In this document: positions 1-7,611 of the stretch, piece after piece | Layout: each line of letters opens with the position of its first letter | How positions within the stretch are numbered: the stretch's first letter is position 1 | NCBI GenBank assembly: GCA_937919925.1 | Contig: CALFOT010000074.1 | Span: 1-40,557 of the forward strand | Direction: 5' to 3' | Origin: an uncultured bacterium | GTDB lineage: Bacteria; Planctomycetota; UBA1135 | DNA length: 40,557 nucleotides | Program-made: the position numbers and the translations under genes | Notes under the pieces: generated by a model | Databases searched by the model: none | Seen by the model: only the letters and a program-made list of their open reading frames with translations | What the model was told of the DNA's origin: nothing

Positions 1-19
1 GGCGTTGGTGCATGAATCA
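1..19 (+). repeat. Left terminal inverted repeat of the IS903-type element
   Basis: These 19 bases are the exact reverse complement of 1064-1082. The match stops at base 20. Confidence 0.9.
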
Positions 20-53
20 AAATTAGCATGAGAATTCCCAAACATTCGAGGTT

Positions 54-998
54 TCAGGGGCAAATCTTAATGAACTCCGGCCGACCAAGCCTCGTCATTT
101 GATTCAAAATACTGCATGCCAGCTTTACCTCCACCGCTTGGGCTAGTGGGTTTCGAGCGTGAAGACGTGGTCCGAAAATCTGCTTGTATCGAAAGAATGT
201 ATTTTCTGCACGACCTTGCTGATGGTAGCCGGATTCCTTTTTCCAAAGTCGTCGTCCGATTTCATTGATTCTCTTAACCGTGTTATCTCTTGGCGCGCAC
301 CGTCGTCCGCCCCTCGAGATTACTGCCGTTCGAATCGGTGGAATGATTACTCGTCCACCTCGCGCCTTGACTGCTTTGTAAATTGCGATTGTGTCGTATG
401 CAGCATCAGCCGTGAAACTGCATATCTTGCCCTTCAACTTCCCAATCATTTTGAGGGCAGACTTTGCATCGTCTACATTCCCCTCGGTCAACATTTGGGC
501 GACGATTACGCCAGAATCATCGACACCTATGTGTAATTTCCTCCAACCGCGTTTCCCACTTCTACCGTGCTTCACGGCCGCCCATTCGCCTTCTCCTACT
601 ATCGACAATCCAGTGCTATCGACGATGAGATGAACCGGTCCCGCGGTCGACAAAGAACCCAACCCAATCTCTAAATGCTGACTGCGCCGAGAAAGTGTCG
701 TGTGATCAGGGACCTCGACATCAACTCCCATCAAGGCTAGAACTGACCGGAGAAAACCTTCTGTTTGGCGAAGCGGCAGTTGAAATACAAGCCTGAGAGC
801 AAGAGCCGTTTCAATTGCATGATCGGAGAACTTCCTTTGGCCGCCGCGTCGACCTGATGACGTTGGAATCCAAGCGTCGATTGCCTCTTCAGAAATCCAC
901 AGCTTGAGATCACCTCGCTTAACCAGAGACTGGTCGTAATCAGGCCAGTTGCCGACTCTGTATTTGGTCTTGAACTTCGGATGAACCTTAGACTTCAT
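54..998 (-). CDS. IS5-family transposase (IS903 group)
   Basis: DDE transposase that catalyses cut-and-paste or replicative movement of the surrounding element. The 314-residue length is close to the roughly 307 usual for IS903. The N-terminus carries the family pattern around NWPDYDQ, KRGDL and WISEEAI (residues 17-40). The catalytic triad can be read as Asp127 (in LIVDSTG), Asp198 (in TADAAYD) and Glu265 (in RAENTFF), with spacing almost identical to IS903. The ATG at 996-998 lies just inside the right inverted repeat. The frame is open throughout, so the protein is probably functional. It is unrelated to the neighbouring tRNA and metabolic genes. Confidence 0.93.
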   Translation of the reverse strand: MKSKVHPKFKTKYRVGNWPDYDQSLVKRGDLKLWISEEAIDAWIPTSSGRRGGQRKFSDHAIETALALRLVFQLPLRQTEGFLRSVLALMGVDVEVPDHTTLSRRSQHLEIGLGSLSTAGPVHLIVDSTGLSIVGEGEWAAVKHGRSGKRGWRKLHIGVDDSGVIVAQMLTEGNVDDAKSALKMIGKLKGKICSFTADAAYDTIAIYKAVKARGGRVIIPPIRTAVISRGGRRCAPRDNTVKRINEIGRRLWKKESGYHQQGRAENTFFRYKQIFGPRLHARNPLAQAVEVKLACSILNQMTRLGRPEFIKICP

Positions 999-1063
999 TG
1001 CAAGATGATGCGCTGGCGGTCGACAGAGTATCCCGGAATTTCACCATGATGGAATAGCGTGCC

Positions 1064-1082
1064 TGATTCATGCACCAACGCC
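1064..1082 (-). repeat. Right terminal inverted repeat of the IS903-type element
   Basis: Exact 19-bp inverse of the window's first bases. It lies about 65 bp upstream of the transposase start codon, where an IS903-type end is expected. Confidence 0.9.
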
Positions 1083-1323
1083 ATCATTTGGGCTGATATC
1101 GCCAAGCTTAAAGCAAGAATTGGCCACAACAAACCGCACTGCCTACTCGCCAAGACAAAAAAGAAAAGACCTAGAAACCGCAATGGCCACTAGGTCTACT
1201 CCGAGATTTAGTCGCGAGGAGATTCGCCGCGAAGCGGGGGTAGGATTCGACGCGCAGCGAGGCTTGTGAGGCGCAGCCGATACGAGCCTCACCGCTGCGG
1301 GAGAAGCCTAACCACCGATGCCA
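1083..1323. other. Non-coding stretch with tRNA-like repeat and nested stem-loop
   Basis: No credible gene is seen here; the one open frame, antisense across the IS end, has no family character. The stretch holds a copy of the 3' end of the neighbouring tRNA (1233-1250) and a nested inverted repeat. In the latter, CGCAGCG at 1253-1259 pairs with 1293-1299 and GTGAGGC at 1266-1272 pairs with 1286-1292. An alternative pairing joins 1260-1265 to 1304-1309. It may be debris from an integrated element or a REP-like repeat. Confidence 0.6.
1233..1250 (-). repeat. 18-bp direct copy of the tRNA-fMet 3' region (att-like)
   Basis: The 18 bases at 1233-1250 are identical to 1374-1391, which encode part of the T arm and the acceptor stem of the tRNA. 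Identity ends where the T loop continues. The copies lie 141 bp apart in the same orientation. A partial 3' tRNA duplicate beside the intact gene is what tRNA-targeting integrases leave behind, but no integrase gene is present in this window. Confidence 0.6.
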
Positions 1324-1363
1324 ATTGAAAAGAGACGGCCACGCAAAGCGTGGAACCGTCTCT
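1324..1363 (-). terminator. Intrinsic terminator of tRNA-fMet
   Basis: On the minus strand, AGAGACGG (from 1363) pairs with CCGTCTCT (ending 1331). An inner CCACGC/GCGTGG stem caps it, and a TTTT run follows at 1330-1327. It starts 6 bases after the encoded CCA, the right place to end the tRNA transcript. Confidence 0.85.
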
Positions 1364-1369
1364 TGAGAT

Positions 1370-1445
1370 TGGTAGCGGGGGTAGGATTCGAACCTACGAC
1401 CTCCGGGTTATGAGCCCGACGAGCTGCCAGCTGCTCCACCCCGCG
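1370..1445 (-). tRNA. Initiator tRNA-fMet (anticodon CAU)
   Basis: A full 76-nt cloverleaf reads on the minus strand, with an encoded CCA end. The anticodon loop is CTCATAA. Three initiator hallmarks are visible. Base pair 1:72 is mismatched (C1 against U72). The D stem has A11:U24. The anticodon stem carries three consecutive G:C pairs (GGG/CCC) next to the loop. These features mark it as the initiator rather than the elongator methionine tRNA or tRNA-Ile2. A promoter lies just upstream and a terminator just downstream, so it is probably a single-gene transcript. Confidence 0.97.
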
Positions 1446-1458
1446 ATTCAGGCCGCAG

Positions 1459-1486
1459 AGTGTACCCCCTCAGCAGAGTGAGTCAA
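1459..1486 (-). promoter_or_regulatory. Promoter of tRNA-fMet
   Basis: On the minus strand, TTGACT (1486-1481) and TACACT (1464-1459) are separated by 16 bases, close to the sigma-70 consensus. The expected start site lies about 7 bases before the mature tRNA 5' end. The box sits in the 69-bp gap after the HEAT-like gene, so the tRNA need not depend on the upstream operon. Confidence 0.75.
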
Positions 1487-1514
1487 GCACCTAGCGCGGC
1501 AAATCCCTAATCGC

Positions 1515-3755
1515 CTACATCTCTGGCAAATTGCTCGCCATTTTCGGCGTCTCGCTGCCACCGTCAGGCGCTTCTGCAGGAGCACCCTCCGCTGGAGTTT
1601 CGCCAGTGGACACTTCTGGGGGAGCGGGCTCTTGTGCAGGCGCTGGTGGCTCCAACGCCGGGAAGTTCTCGCGCTGCTGATCTGCATAAGTGCGCCACTC
1701 CGGCGGCATTTCACCCAGAGCCTCCAATTGATCGAGCACCTGCCGCCCCTCCACCAACATTTGGCGCGCGCTGGCATTGCGTAACGCCGACAAACCTAAC
1801 TCCCACTTGCGCGACAAATCGTAATCTGGAAGCGCCAGTAGCACCGGCAACACCTGCAGTGCCTCAACGATTTCGCCACGATAGAGCTGCAGCTCCACCA
1901 AATAATCCAACCACAAACCATTTTGCGGCTCGACCACAACCCAATCCCGCAAACGGCCGACGGCATCCGCAGCATAAACGCTGTTGCCGTTTTGCACGCC
2001 GAAAGCCAGCAAGTACTTCGACACAGCGACTGCATGTTTACGACTCACGGTCAACTGATCTTGCTCCGAAAGCCCATCCAGTGGAAAACTACGTGCAACG
2101 CGGAACACCAACTCGATTTGAAACAAACTATCGACCTGTTCCTCAAAGTAAGTGAACACACGCGAAAGTGCCCCCAAATCACTTCCCACCTGAGCGACCA
2201 ACGCGCTCCCATAATCATGGTGCAACGCCGCCGCCGGTTTAAAAGCCAACAGTGGCTCCAACACTTCCGCGCTGCGCTTGCCGCTCAGTGCGGTCAAGAT
2301 TCGCTTTTGTAGGAACACGTCGCCCTCGAGCGGCAAGCGCCGTACTAACAGCAATGGCGTGCCGGGGGGATTCAACAAACTGAGACTCTCAATGGCCTGA
2401 CGACGGATTTTCATTTTCGCATCCGCGAGTAGCTGCGGCAGCAACTCCACTAAGGAAGTGGGTTCCGGAATCCGCTGCGCGATGGCAGTCATGGCAATGA
2501 GCGCATCCGTGCGCTCCGCGGTGGCAGCCTCCACATTCATTACCAGAGTTTCCAGCACGGGCAAGAACGATGCTCCTGCAACGGTGCCAATCGCACTATA
2601 AAGATGGCCGCGCACATCTTGACTATTTTCCACCGCCAAGGCTTGGCGCAAACGCAACTCGACCGCACCACCGTCATCAGACACACCTACAGGGGCCACT
2701 CCATTCGGCGATAAAAAGCTCAAGCTCCCCCACAATGCGATGCGCACGCTCTCGCTTCCTACAGGGCCTTCGGTATCGGCAGGATAAACGCCTTCCAACC
2801 CCCGCAACACGCCCTGCCAAGCAATCTCTGGCGGCTGAATTTGTTTGAGCAGACGTGCAGCAGACTGCTTTTCACTGGCTTGCCCAAATTCCAGCACCCG
2901 CAACAAGGAGTTCAGCCCTTCATGGCCGGTCAAAAACCGCGGCACCAACTCCATCAATGCCTTACGCTGCGCCAAAACTTTTTCATTCAGCAAGAGATCG
3001 CGGAAAGTTGCCGAGATGGCAGCCTTGGTGGCCGCATCCGCTCCGGCAAAATCGTAGAGTTTCAAGGCTGCCAACGCTAACTGATTGACCTCTTGGAGGC
3101 GATGTTGCAAGCCACGCAGAATCGTTTGAATATCTGCACCATTGGCGAACAGCATGCGCCAGTCGGCAAGTTCTTGTGCTTTGTTCTGCTGATAGGCGGT
3201 TTCCAACCAAACTTCGCGACCAAGCGCGCTAGATGCTTGCCACCAAAGCTGGAATTCGGAGCGATCGGCAAACTGGCGACCGCAAAGATTCTCCAGCGTG
3301 TTGCGGGCGTCGGCAGCAAAATTTTGACGGTCTAAAAAAACAGCGACGCCTTCGATGAGCCCGACATTTGAAGATGCCAACTCTCCGGCAGCGAGCAATG
3401 CGCCACGCACCGTGCTTTCCTCCGCCGGCAAAGGCAGCAACAAACTTTCAATCAGGCGCGTTTCGAGTAAATCCCAGCGGCTATCCAGCTGACGAAAAAC
3501 CGTAGTCAAATCCGCGGGCAACAAGCCACTGCCTTTGGCCTTCAGGAAAAAAGGAAGTTGTTCCGCTGGAGCGAGGCTATTGACGCGCGCCACCACCAAC
3601 TTGGAGGCCAACAAACGTTGTTCAGCAGGCGCCTTACTATCTTGCGCGGTGATCCACGCGGCCGCCGTTTCTGGTTCGGCACGCAGGGGCTCGGGTAAAT
3701 CAAAACCGCCGCCTTGAAGGCAGTACAGCGGGAAACTCAGCAGCAGGGCGAACAC
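1515..3755 (-). CDS. Secreted HEAT-like helical repeat protein, function unknown
   Basis: A 746-residue protein with a short hydrophobic N-terminus (FALLLSFPLYC) that reads as a signal peptide. The body is a run of Leu/Ala-rich helical pairs of about 35-40 residues. Examples are around residues 200-330 and 390-480 (for example QLLADAKMKIRRQAIESLSLL), which is HEAT or ARM style. The C-terminal 60 or so residues are a Pro/Ala/Glu-rich tail that is probably disordered. The start is the GTG at 3753-3755, because an in-frame stop lies four codons upstream; no clear Shine-Dalgarno precedes it. It is the last protein gene of the pssA-aroDEK run, 39 bp after the shikimate fusion. No enzyme motif is visible. 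A protein-binding scaffold role in the periplasm is inference only. Confidence 0.75.
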   Translation of the reverse strand: MFALLLSFPLYCLQGGGFDLPEPLRAEPETAAAWITAQDSKAPAEQRLLASKLVVARVNSLAPAEQLPFFLKAKGSGLLPADLTTVFRQLDSRWDLLETRLIESLLLPLPAEESTVRGALLAAGELASSNVGLIEGVAVFLDRQNFAADARNTLENLCGRQFADRSEFQLWWQASSALGREVWLETAYQQNKAQELADWRMLFANGADIQTILRGLQHRLQEVNQLALAALKLYDFAGADAATKAAISATFRDLLLNEKVLAQRKALMELVPRFLTGHEGLNSLLRVLEFGQASEKQSAARLLKQIQPPEIAWQGVLRGLEGVYPADTEGPVGSESVRIALWGSLSFLSPNGVAPVGVSDDGGAVELRLRQALAVENSQDVRGHLYSAIGTVAGASFLPVLETLVMNVEAATAERTDALIAMTAIAQRIPEPTSLVELLPQLLADAKMKIRRQAIESLSLLNPPGTPLLLVRRLPLEGDVFLQKRILTALSGKRSAEVLEPLLAFKPAAALHHDYGSALVAQVGSDLGALSRVFTYFEEQVDSLFQIELVFRVARSFPLDGLSEQDQLTVSRKHAVAVSKYLLAFGVQNGNSVYAADAVGRLRDWVVVEPQNGLWLDYLVELQLYRGEIVEALQVLPVLLALPDYDLSRKWELGLSALRNASARQMLVEGRQVLDQLEALGEMPPEWRTYADQQRENFPALEPPAPAQEPAPPEVSTGETPAEGAPAEAPDGGSETPKMASNLPEM

Positions 3756-3794
3756 GTGTCTAGTTTAACAATGGAAACTACTCATTCATCGGAA

Positions 3795-5810
3795 TCATGC
3801 AGGGAATAACTTCAGTAGGGGGCAAAAATAGATGTGTTCCACGATTTCTTCACAAGAGCCCACGCTGGAAAGGGTGAAATCTGCACATTTTTCATAAAAC
3901 GGCCGACGTTGAATGAGCAGAAACTCGATTTCCTCGGCCAACGGCAACGAGCTTAACGACGGCCGCGGCGCCTGCTGCTGACGTTCCAGCAGGGTTCCGG
4001 CAGGGCAATCCAGGAACACCACACGCGCAGCCATCTGCAAACGAGCCACCGAAGTAGAGCTCTCTACCACTCCACCACCCAGCGCCACCACATGACGTGG
4101 CAGAGCAAGCAACTCTGGAAGTAACGCGCGCTCGGCGGTGCGGAATCCGCGTTCATCGCTGCGGATCCATTCGGCAATGGCGCGTTGTTGACGCCGTTCG
4201 AGTTCTTCATCGGCGTCGAGAAACTGCCAACCTAAGCGGGTTGCCAAAGCGCGGCCCAAACTCGTTTTGCCAGCCGCACGAGCACCGATCAGGACGACGG
4301 CGGCACGATGCTGCAATTCTTTACGCAGTGCCTCATCCAGTAGGCCAAAAGCAACGACCAGCCCGGTGGCCAAACGTAGCTGCTCGAGCATTTGCCTAAT
4401 GAGCATCGCGGTGCCAGGAATCGCGGTGGCTCCGGCGGCGTGGGCATCTGCCAACCAAGTAGTTTGCAAAGGGTGATAAACCATATCCAACGCCAGCGCC
4501 CCAGCCCGCGGCGCTTGACCAGGAGTTGGAGAACCCGGCTGTAAGAAACTGCCTGCTGTGGTGGCTTGCACAACCGCGTCAAAATCTTGCTGCTGAGCCG
4601 ACTGCAATGTCGTTGCGGTCACGGCGCGGCCAGAACGTGCAAGTGTTTCGCAAAGCAACGACGCCTGCTCGGCCCGACGTGCGGCCACAGTAACCACATA
4701 GCCACGTTCGGCAGCTTCTAAAGCCAAACCGCGCGCCGCGCCACCCGCGCCAAGAATGAGAATGGAACTTGCAGGCTCAAGCCCCGCATTTTCTAAGCTG
4801 TGGATGGCTCCAAGTCCATCAGTGTTGACGCCCTGCCAACTGCCGTCTTGGTACTGCAAAAAGTTCGCCGCGCCACTGGCCGGCTGATTTGTGGCGATGG
4901 CTGCAGCCGCTTGTTTCCATGGCGCCGTAACCGATAGGGTGAAAATACCGCAAGCCGCCGCGTGGGCAAAAAAAGCGGGCGCATCGAACACTGGAAAGCG
5001 CAAATAAACGGCGTTCGCGCCAGTTTGCGCGCAAGCTGTGTGCCACAAAAACGGGCTCAGGCTGTGCTCCACGGGGTTGCCCATCACCCCCATCACCCTC
5101 GTTTGTGAATCCGCTTGGGGAGGCAGCATCTCCAGCAAACTGCAGTAATCCCATTGGCCCAGCGCGGTGCTGGCGCCTGGCCAACAGCAGTAAATCCACG
5201 CTGCACCTGCAAGCAACGACATCACCCGTGAAGCCGAGCCACCCGGACCCTGCGCGAAGGCAATCAATCGGGATGCTTGATTGGGCGCTGCCGACGCGGC
5301 TGTTTGGCCCGCGGCTTGTTGCAAGGCCACTGCCGGCATGGCGTCTTCAGCAAAATCCGCCCAACTCACCAACTTTATGATTCCGGTACTGCCTGCTTCC
5401 GCAGAGGCTTGGAGATAGAGCAACGCGAGTTCGGCCGGAACGGCAGTGGTATGAATGGGTTGATGCCAGGAAACCAAACGCAACACCGAATCTGGCAAGA
5501 CGACTGGGCCAGTGCCTAAAGGTAAATCCACCACCGAAAAACCACAGCGCCCAGCAGCCACCAAGGTGGCACAACGCTGCTCTGCCGTACCCGCAAAATA
5601 CCCGCCTTCCTTTTCTAACAAAATGGCGGCAACGAAACGCAAACGTGGGAATGCGGCCAAAATGGAGCGTAAGGGAAACTCCTTTGGAACTAGATCCAAA
5701 CGTAACTCCACCCAGCCTACTGCGCCTTGCAAAATGCTTAGCTGCTGACGCAGTTGGTCTTCCCCTTGCACCAATAGGGAAACCAAAATCCGTTCTGCAA
5801 TGGGTTTCAA
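3795..5810 (-). CDS. Trifunctional 3-dehydroquinate dehydratase / shikimate dehydrogenase / shikimate kinase
   Basis: One 671-residue chain carries three successive steps of the shikimate pathway: dehydroquinate to dehydroshikimate, to shikimate, to shikimate-3-phosphate. Residues 1-225 are a type I dehydratase with ELRLD (Glu35), His116, the Schiff-base lysine Lys146 in GIIKLV, Arg195 in SASR and Gln219. Residues 240-495 are shikimate dehydrogenase, with GNPVEHSLSP, Lys299 in VTAPWK, Asp331 in VNTDG and the NADP loop GAGGAARG. Residues 503-671 are shikimate kinase, with Walker A GARAAGKTS at 509-517, Asp532/Asp534, Arg557 and GGG at 578-580. The TTG start overlaps the DUF2520 stop as TTGA. 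One dehydratase substrate-binding arginine (Arg82 in the Salmonella enzyme) appears to be Leu64 here. AroD-AroE fusions are well known; adding a C-terminal kinase is less common. Confidence 0.95.
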   Translation of the reverse strand: MKPIAERILVSLLVQGEDQLRQQLSILQGAVGWVELRLDLVPKEFPLRSILAAFPRLRFVAAILLEKEGGYFAGTAEQRCATLVAAGRCGFSVVDLPLGTGPVVLPDSVLRLVSWHQPIHTTAVPAELALLYLQASAEAGSTGIIKLVSWADFAEDAMPAVALQQAAGQTAASAAPNQASRLIAFAQGPGGSASRVMSLLAGAAWIYCCWPGASTALGQWDYCSLLEMLPPQADSQTRVMGVMGNPVEHSLSPFLWHTACAQTGANAVYLRFPVFDAPAFFAHAAACGIFTLSVTAPWKQAAAAIATNQPASGAANFLQYQDGSWQGVNTDGLGAIHSLENAGLEPASSILILGAGGAARGLALEAAERGYVVTVAARRAEQASLLCETLARSGRAVTATTLQSAQQQDFDAVVQATTAGSFLQPGSPTPGQAPRAGALALDMVYHPLQTTWLADAHAAGATAIPGTAMLIRQMLEQLRLATGLVVAFGLLDEALRKELQHRAAVVLIGARAAGKTSLGRALATRLGWQFLDADEELERRQQRAIAEWIRSDERGFRTAERALLPELLALPRHVVALGGGVVESSTSVARLQMAARVVFLDCPAGTLLERQQQAPRPSLSSLPLAEEIEFLLIQRRPFYEKCADFTLSSVGSCEEIVEHIYFCPLLKLFPA

Positions 5811-6673
5811 AGTGTGGAATCTCCGGCGACCAAGGCACGCAATGGCATGGCAGCTTTTTCACTAAGCCGACCACTTGCGCAAGCTAAGTCGATGACGCTC
5901 AAAAGTGCTCCGCGATAACGCATGGCCTCGGCAGCGGAAAGTGCATGCAAGTGAGCCTGAATGGTTTCTGCATCACCACGCACCACGGGGCCGGTGAGTG
6001 CCGCCCCCGCACCCAGCTCCACAGTGGCCAAAACTGCGCGCGTGGCCATTTCGCAAACCACCGCGGCAGTTCCTTCACCCAAGGCAGGCTGCAACAAATC
6101 TGCCGCCCAACCACATAGGGCGGTGACGTGATTCGACAGCAGCGACAAACCAAGGTGATACTTGGCCCGCTCCACATCCGGGGCCAAAGTGAGTGCACGT
6201 GCACCCCAACAGGCAATCACGTCGGCAAAAATATGCGCCGCAGTAGAGAAGGTGGCCAACGTAACAGTGGCTGCGGCAAGGGCCACGGCGTCGTCTTCGG
6301 GATGGCCCGAGAAGGCCATCAGTGGATGGATGGCCGCACATACAGTGCTGCTGTTGGGAGCTTCCGAAAACAACTCCGCGCCGCGAACGCCACTGCAATG
6401 AATCAAAACATTGCCTGCACCATGTAAGTGATTTTGGCAACACTCCAGCGCGGCAACCAGTTCACGATCTGGCACCGTCAGCAAAACCACAAGGTTGGCG
6501 CGTGGTGCAGCGTGGTATTCCAACAGCGGTTGCATCGCATGCGCGCGCGCCCAATCCATCCACAGTCCTTGTTGCCTACCAAGCACAAATACCTTTGCGC
6601 CAGCGCGCTGATGCACCAGAGCCAAGCACTTGCCGACGCGCCCTGGACCAACCACCAGAACCTGCTCCATCAT
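5807..6673 (-). CDS. Rossmann-like and DUF2520 domain protein
   Basis: About 288 residues. The N-terminus has a dinucleotide-binding fold beginning with VLVVGPGRVGKCLA. The C-terminal helical DUF2520 half contains AKYHLGLSLLSNHVTAL, whose Lys and Asn recall the catalytic positions of ketopantoate reductase and related enzymes. I chose the ATG at 6671-6673 because its ATGA overlaps the ispE stop. A longer open frame reaches 6781 but lies inside ispE and lacks homology-like character. Members of this family are often near panC or panB, and panC is two genes upstream here, so a link to pantothenate synthesis is plausible. The biochemical reaction is not established from sequence. Confidence 0.87.
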   Translation of the reverse strand: MMEQVLVVGPGRVGKCLALVHQRAGAKVFVLGRQQGLWMDWARAHAMQPLLEYHAAPRANLVVLLTVPDRELVAALECCQNHLHGAGNVLIHCSGVRGAELFSEAPNSSTVCAAIHPLMAFSGHPEDDAVALAAATVTLATFSTAAHIFADVIACWGARALTLAPDVERAKYHLGLSLLSNHVTALCGWAADLLQPALGEGTAAVVCEMATRAVLATVELGAGAALTGPVVRGDAETIQAHLHALSAAEAMRYRGALLSVIDLACASGRLSEKAAMPLRALVAGDSTL

Positions 6674-7602
6674 GACGAGCGACCTGCCGTTGGAGTTGCC
6701 ATCGGCGCACGCAAAATAGGACCGTGCTGGAGTGACACCACAAAAACCTGGGCACAAACCAGCCGCGTTTGGATGGCGCAATTTTCGGCTGTTTCAAAAT
6801 CGGGGAAGTAGGCGAAGAAGGTGCCTCCCGAACCGCAAAGCTGGAAATCGGCGCTTGCATCAAGCTTGGCATGAAACTCTTGCAGCGCTGGATAGGCGCG
6901 TTCCGCGGCATCAAGCAAATCATTTTCTAGAGGCAAGGGTGGCACCACAGAAACATGAATTCTGCTTTCTTTGCAGGCCCCAACCACGCAAGGCAAATTG
7001 CTAAGTTGCGCAAACACCCAACCGGTGCTGACGGGGAAACTGGGTACCGCCAAGACCACCCAACCTTCCGGACCAGTGCCCGTGGCCAAAAGGATTTCCC
7101 CCCGTCCGCCAAGCAAAACGGCCGCTTCCTGTTGTAGGAAAAAAGGCACGTCGCTACCGAGAGTGAGGGCAAGTTGGGGCAAATCCAAAATGGCGCTGCC
7201 ATCGCCGACCACTTCGAGCAGGCGCAAAGCTGCCGCCGCGTTGCCCGAGCCACCACCCAAACCAGCTCCGGCAGGAATGTATTTTTGTAGCGACCAACTC
7301 ACTGGCGGCGCCTCGCCACCGGCCGCACGCCAAGCTTGTTCGGCGCGCAAAACCAAATTGGAGGCATCCACGGGCACTCCCTTGGCTGCCGGGCCCAACA
7401 CCTGCAACGCTGCATGGGGAGCCGTGGCAGTGACGGCATCGACCTCGCTGGCCGCGCGCGGGCAACAAGTTAGCTCGTCGTACAGAGCGGCAGCAACAAA
7501 CCACGAGCGCAGTTCGTGGAAACCATCTTCACGGCGCCCCAACACTTCCAAGGTCCAGTTGAGTTTCGCTGGACTACGCAGCAGGAATCCTGGATTTGAC
7601 AT
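6670..7602 (-). CDS. ispE: 4-diphosphocytidyl-2-C-methyl-D-erythritol kinase
   Basis: GHMP kinase that phosphorylates CDP-methylerythritol with ATP in the MEP route to isoprenoids. The 310-residue length is slightly longer than usual (about 285). The substrate motif SPAKLNWTLEVLGRREDGFH lies at residues 10-29, the glycine-rich ATP loop PAGAGLGGGSGNAAAA at 110-125 and the catalytic aspartate in SDVPFFL (Asp151). The ATG lies 9 bp after the panC stop, and the end overlaps the DUF2520 start by 4 bp. The product is cytoplasmic. No other MEP-pathway gene is in the window. Confidence 0.95.
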   Translation of the reverse strand: MSNPGFLLRSPAKLNWTLEVLGRREDGFHELRSWFVAAALYDELTCCPRAASEVDAVTATAPHAALQVLGPAAKGVPVDASNLVLRAEQAWRAAGGEAPPVSWSLQKYIPAGAGLGGGSGNAAAALRLLEVVGDGSAILDLPQLALTLGSDVPFFLQQEAAVLLGGRGEILLATGTGPEGWVVLAVPSFPVSTGWVFAQLSNLPCVVGACKESRIHVSVVPPLPLENDLLDAAERAYPALQEFHAKLDASADFQLCGSGGTFFAYFPDFETAENCAIQTRLVCAQVFVVSLQHGPILRAPMATPTAGRSS

Positions 7603-7611
7603 CGTGAAAGT

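Larger units (their letters stand above)
1..1082 (-). mobile_element. IS5-family (IS903-type) insertion sequence
   Basis: Two perfect 19-bp inverted repeats bound the element, at 1-19 (starting GGCGTTGGTGCATGAATC) and 1064-1082. They resemble the IS903-type end, which begins GGCTTTGTTG. The 1082-bp length and the single minus-strand transposase fit the IS903 subgroup. The left repeat begins at the first base of the window, so the left flank and any 9-bp target duplication cannot be seen; the candidate right copy would be 1083-1091. The element looks intact and potentially active. Confidence 0.92.

Noticed and set aside
995-1183. 62-codon minus-strand frame across the IS right end
   Set aside because: It spans the inverted repeat and flanking DNA and has no recognisable character; most likely chance.
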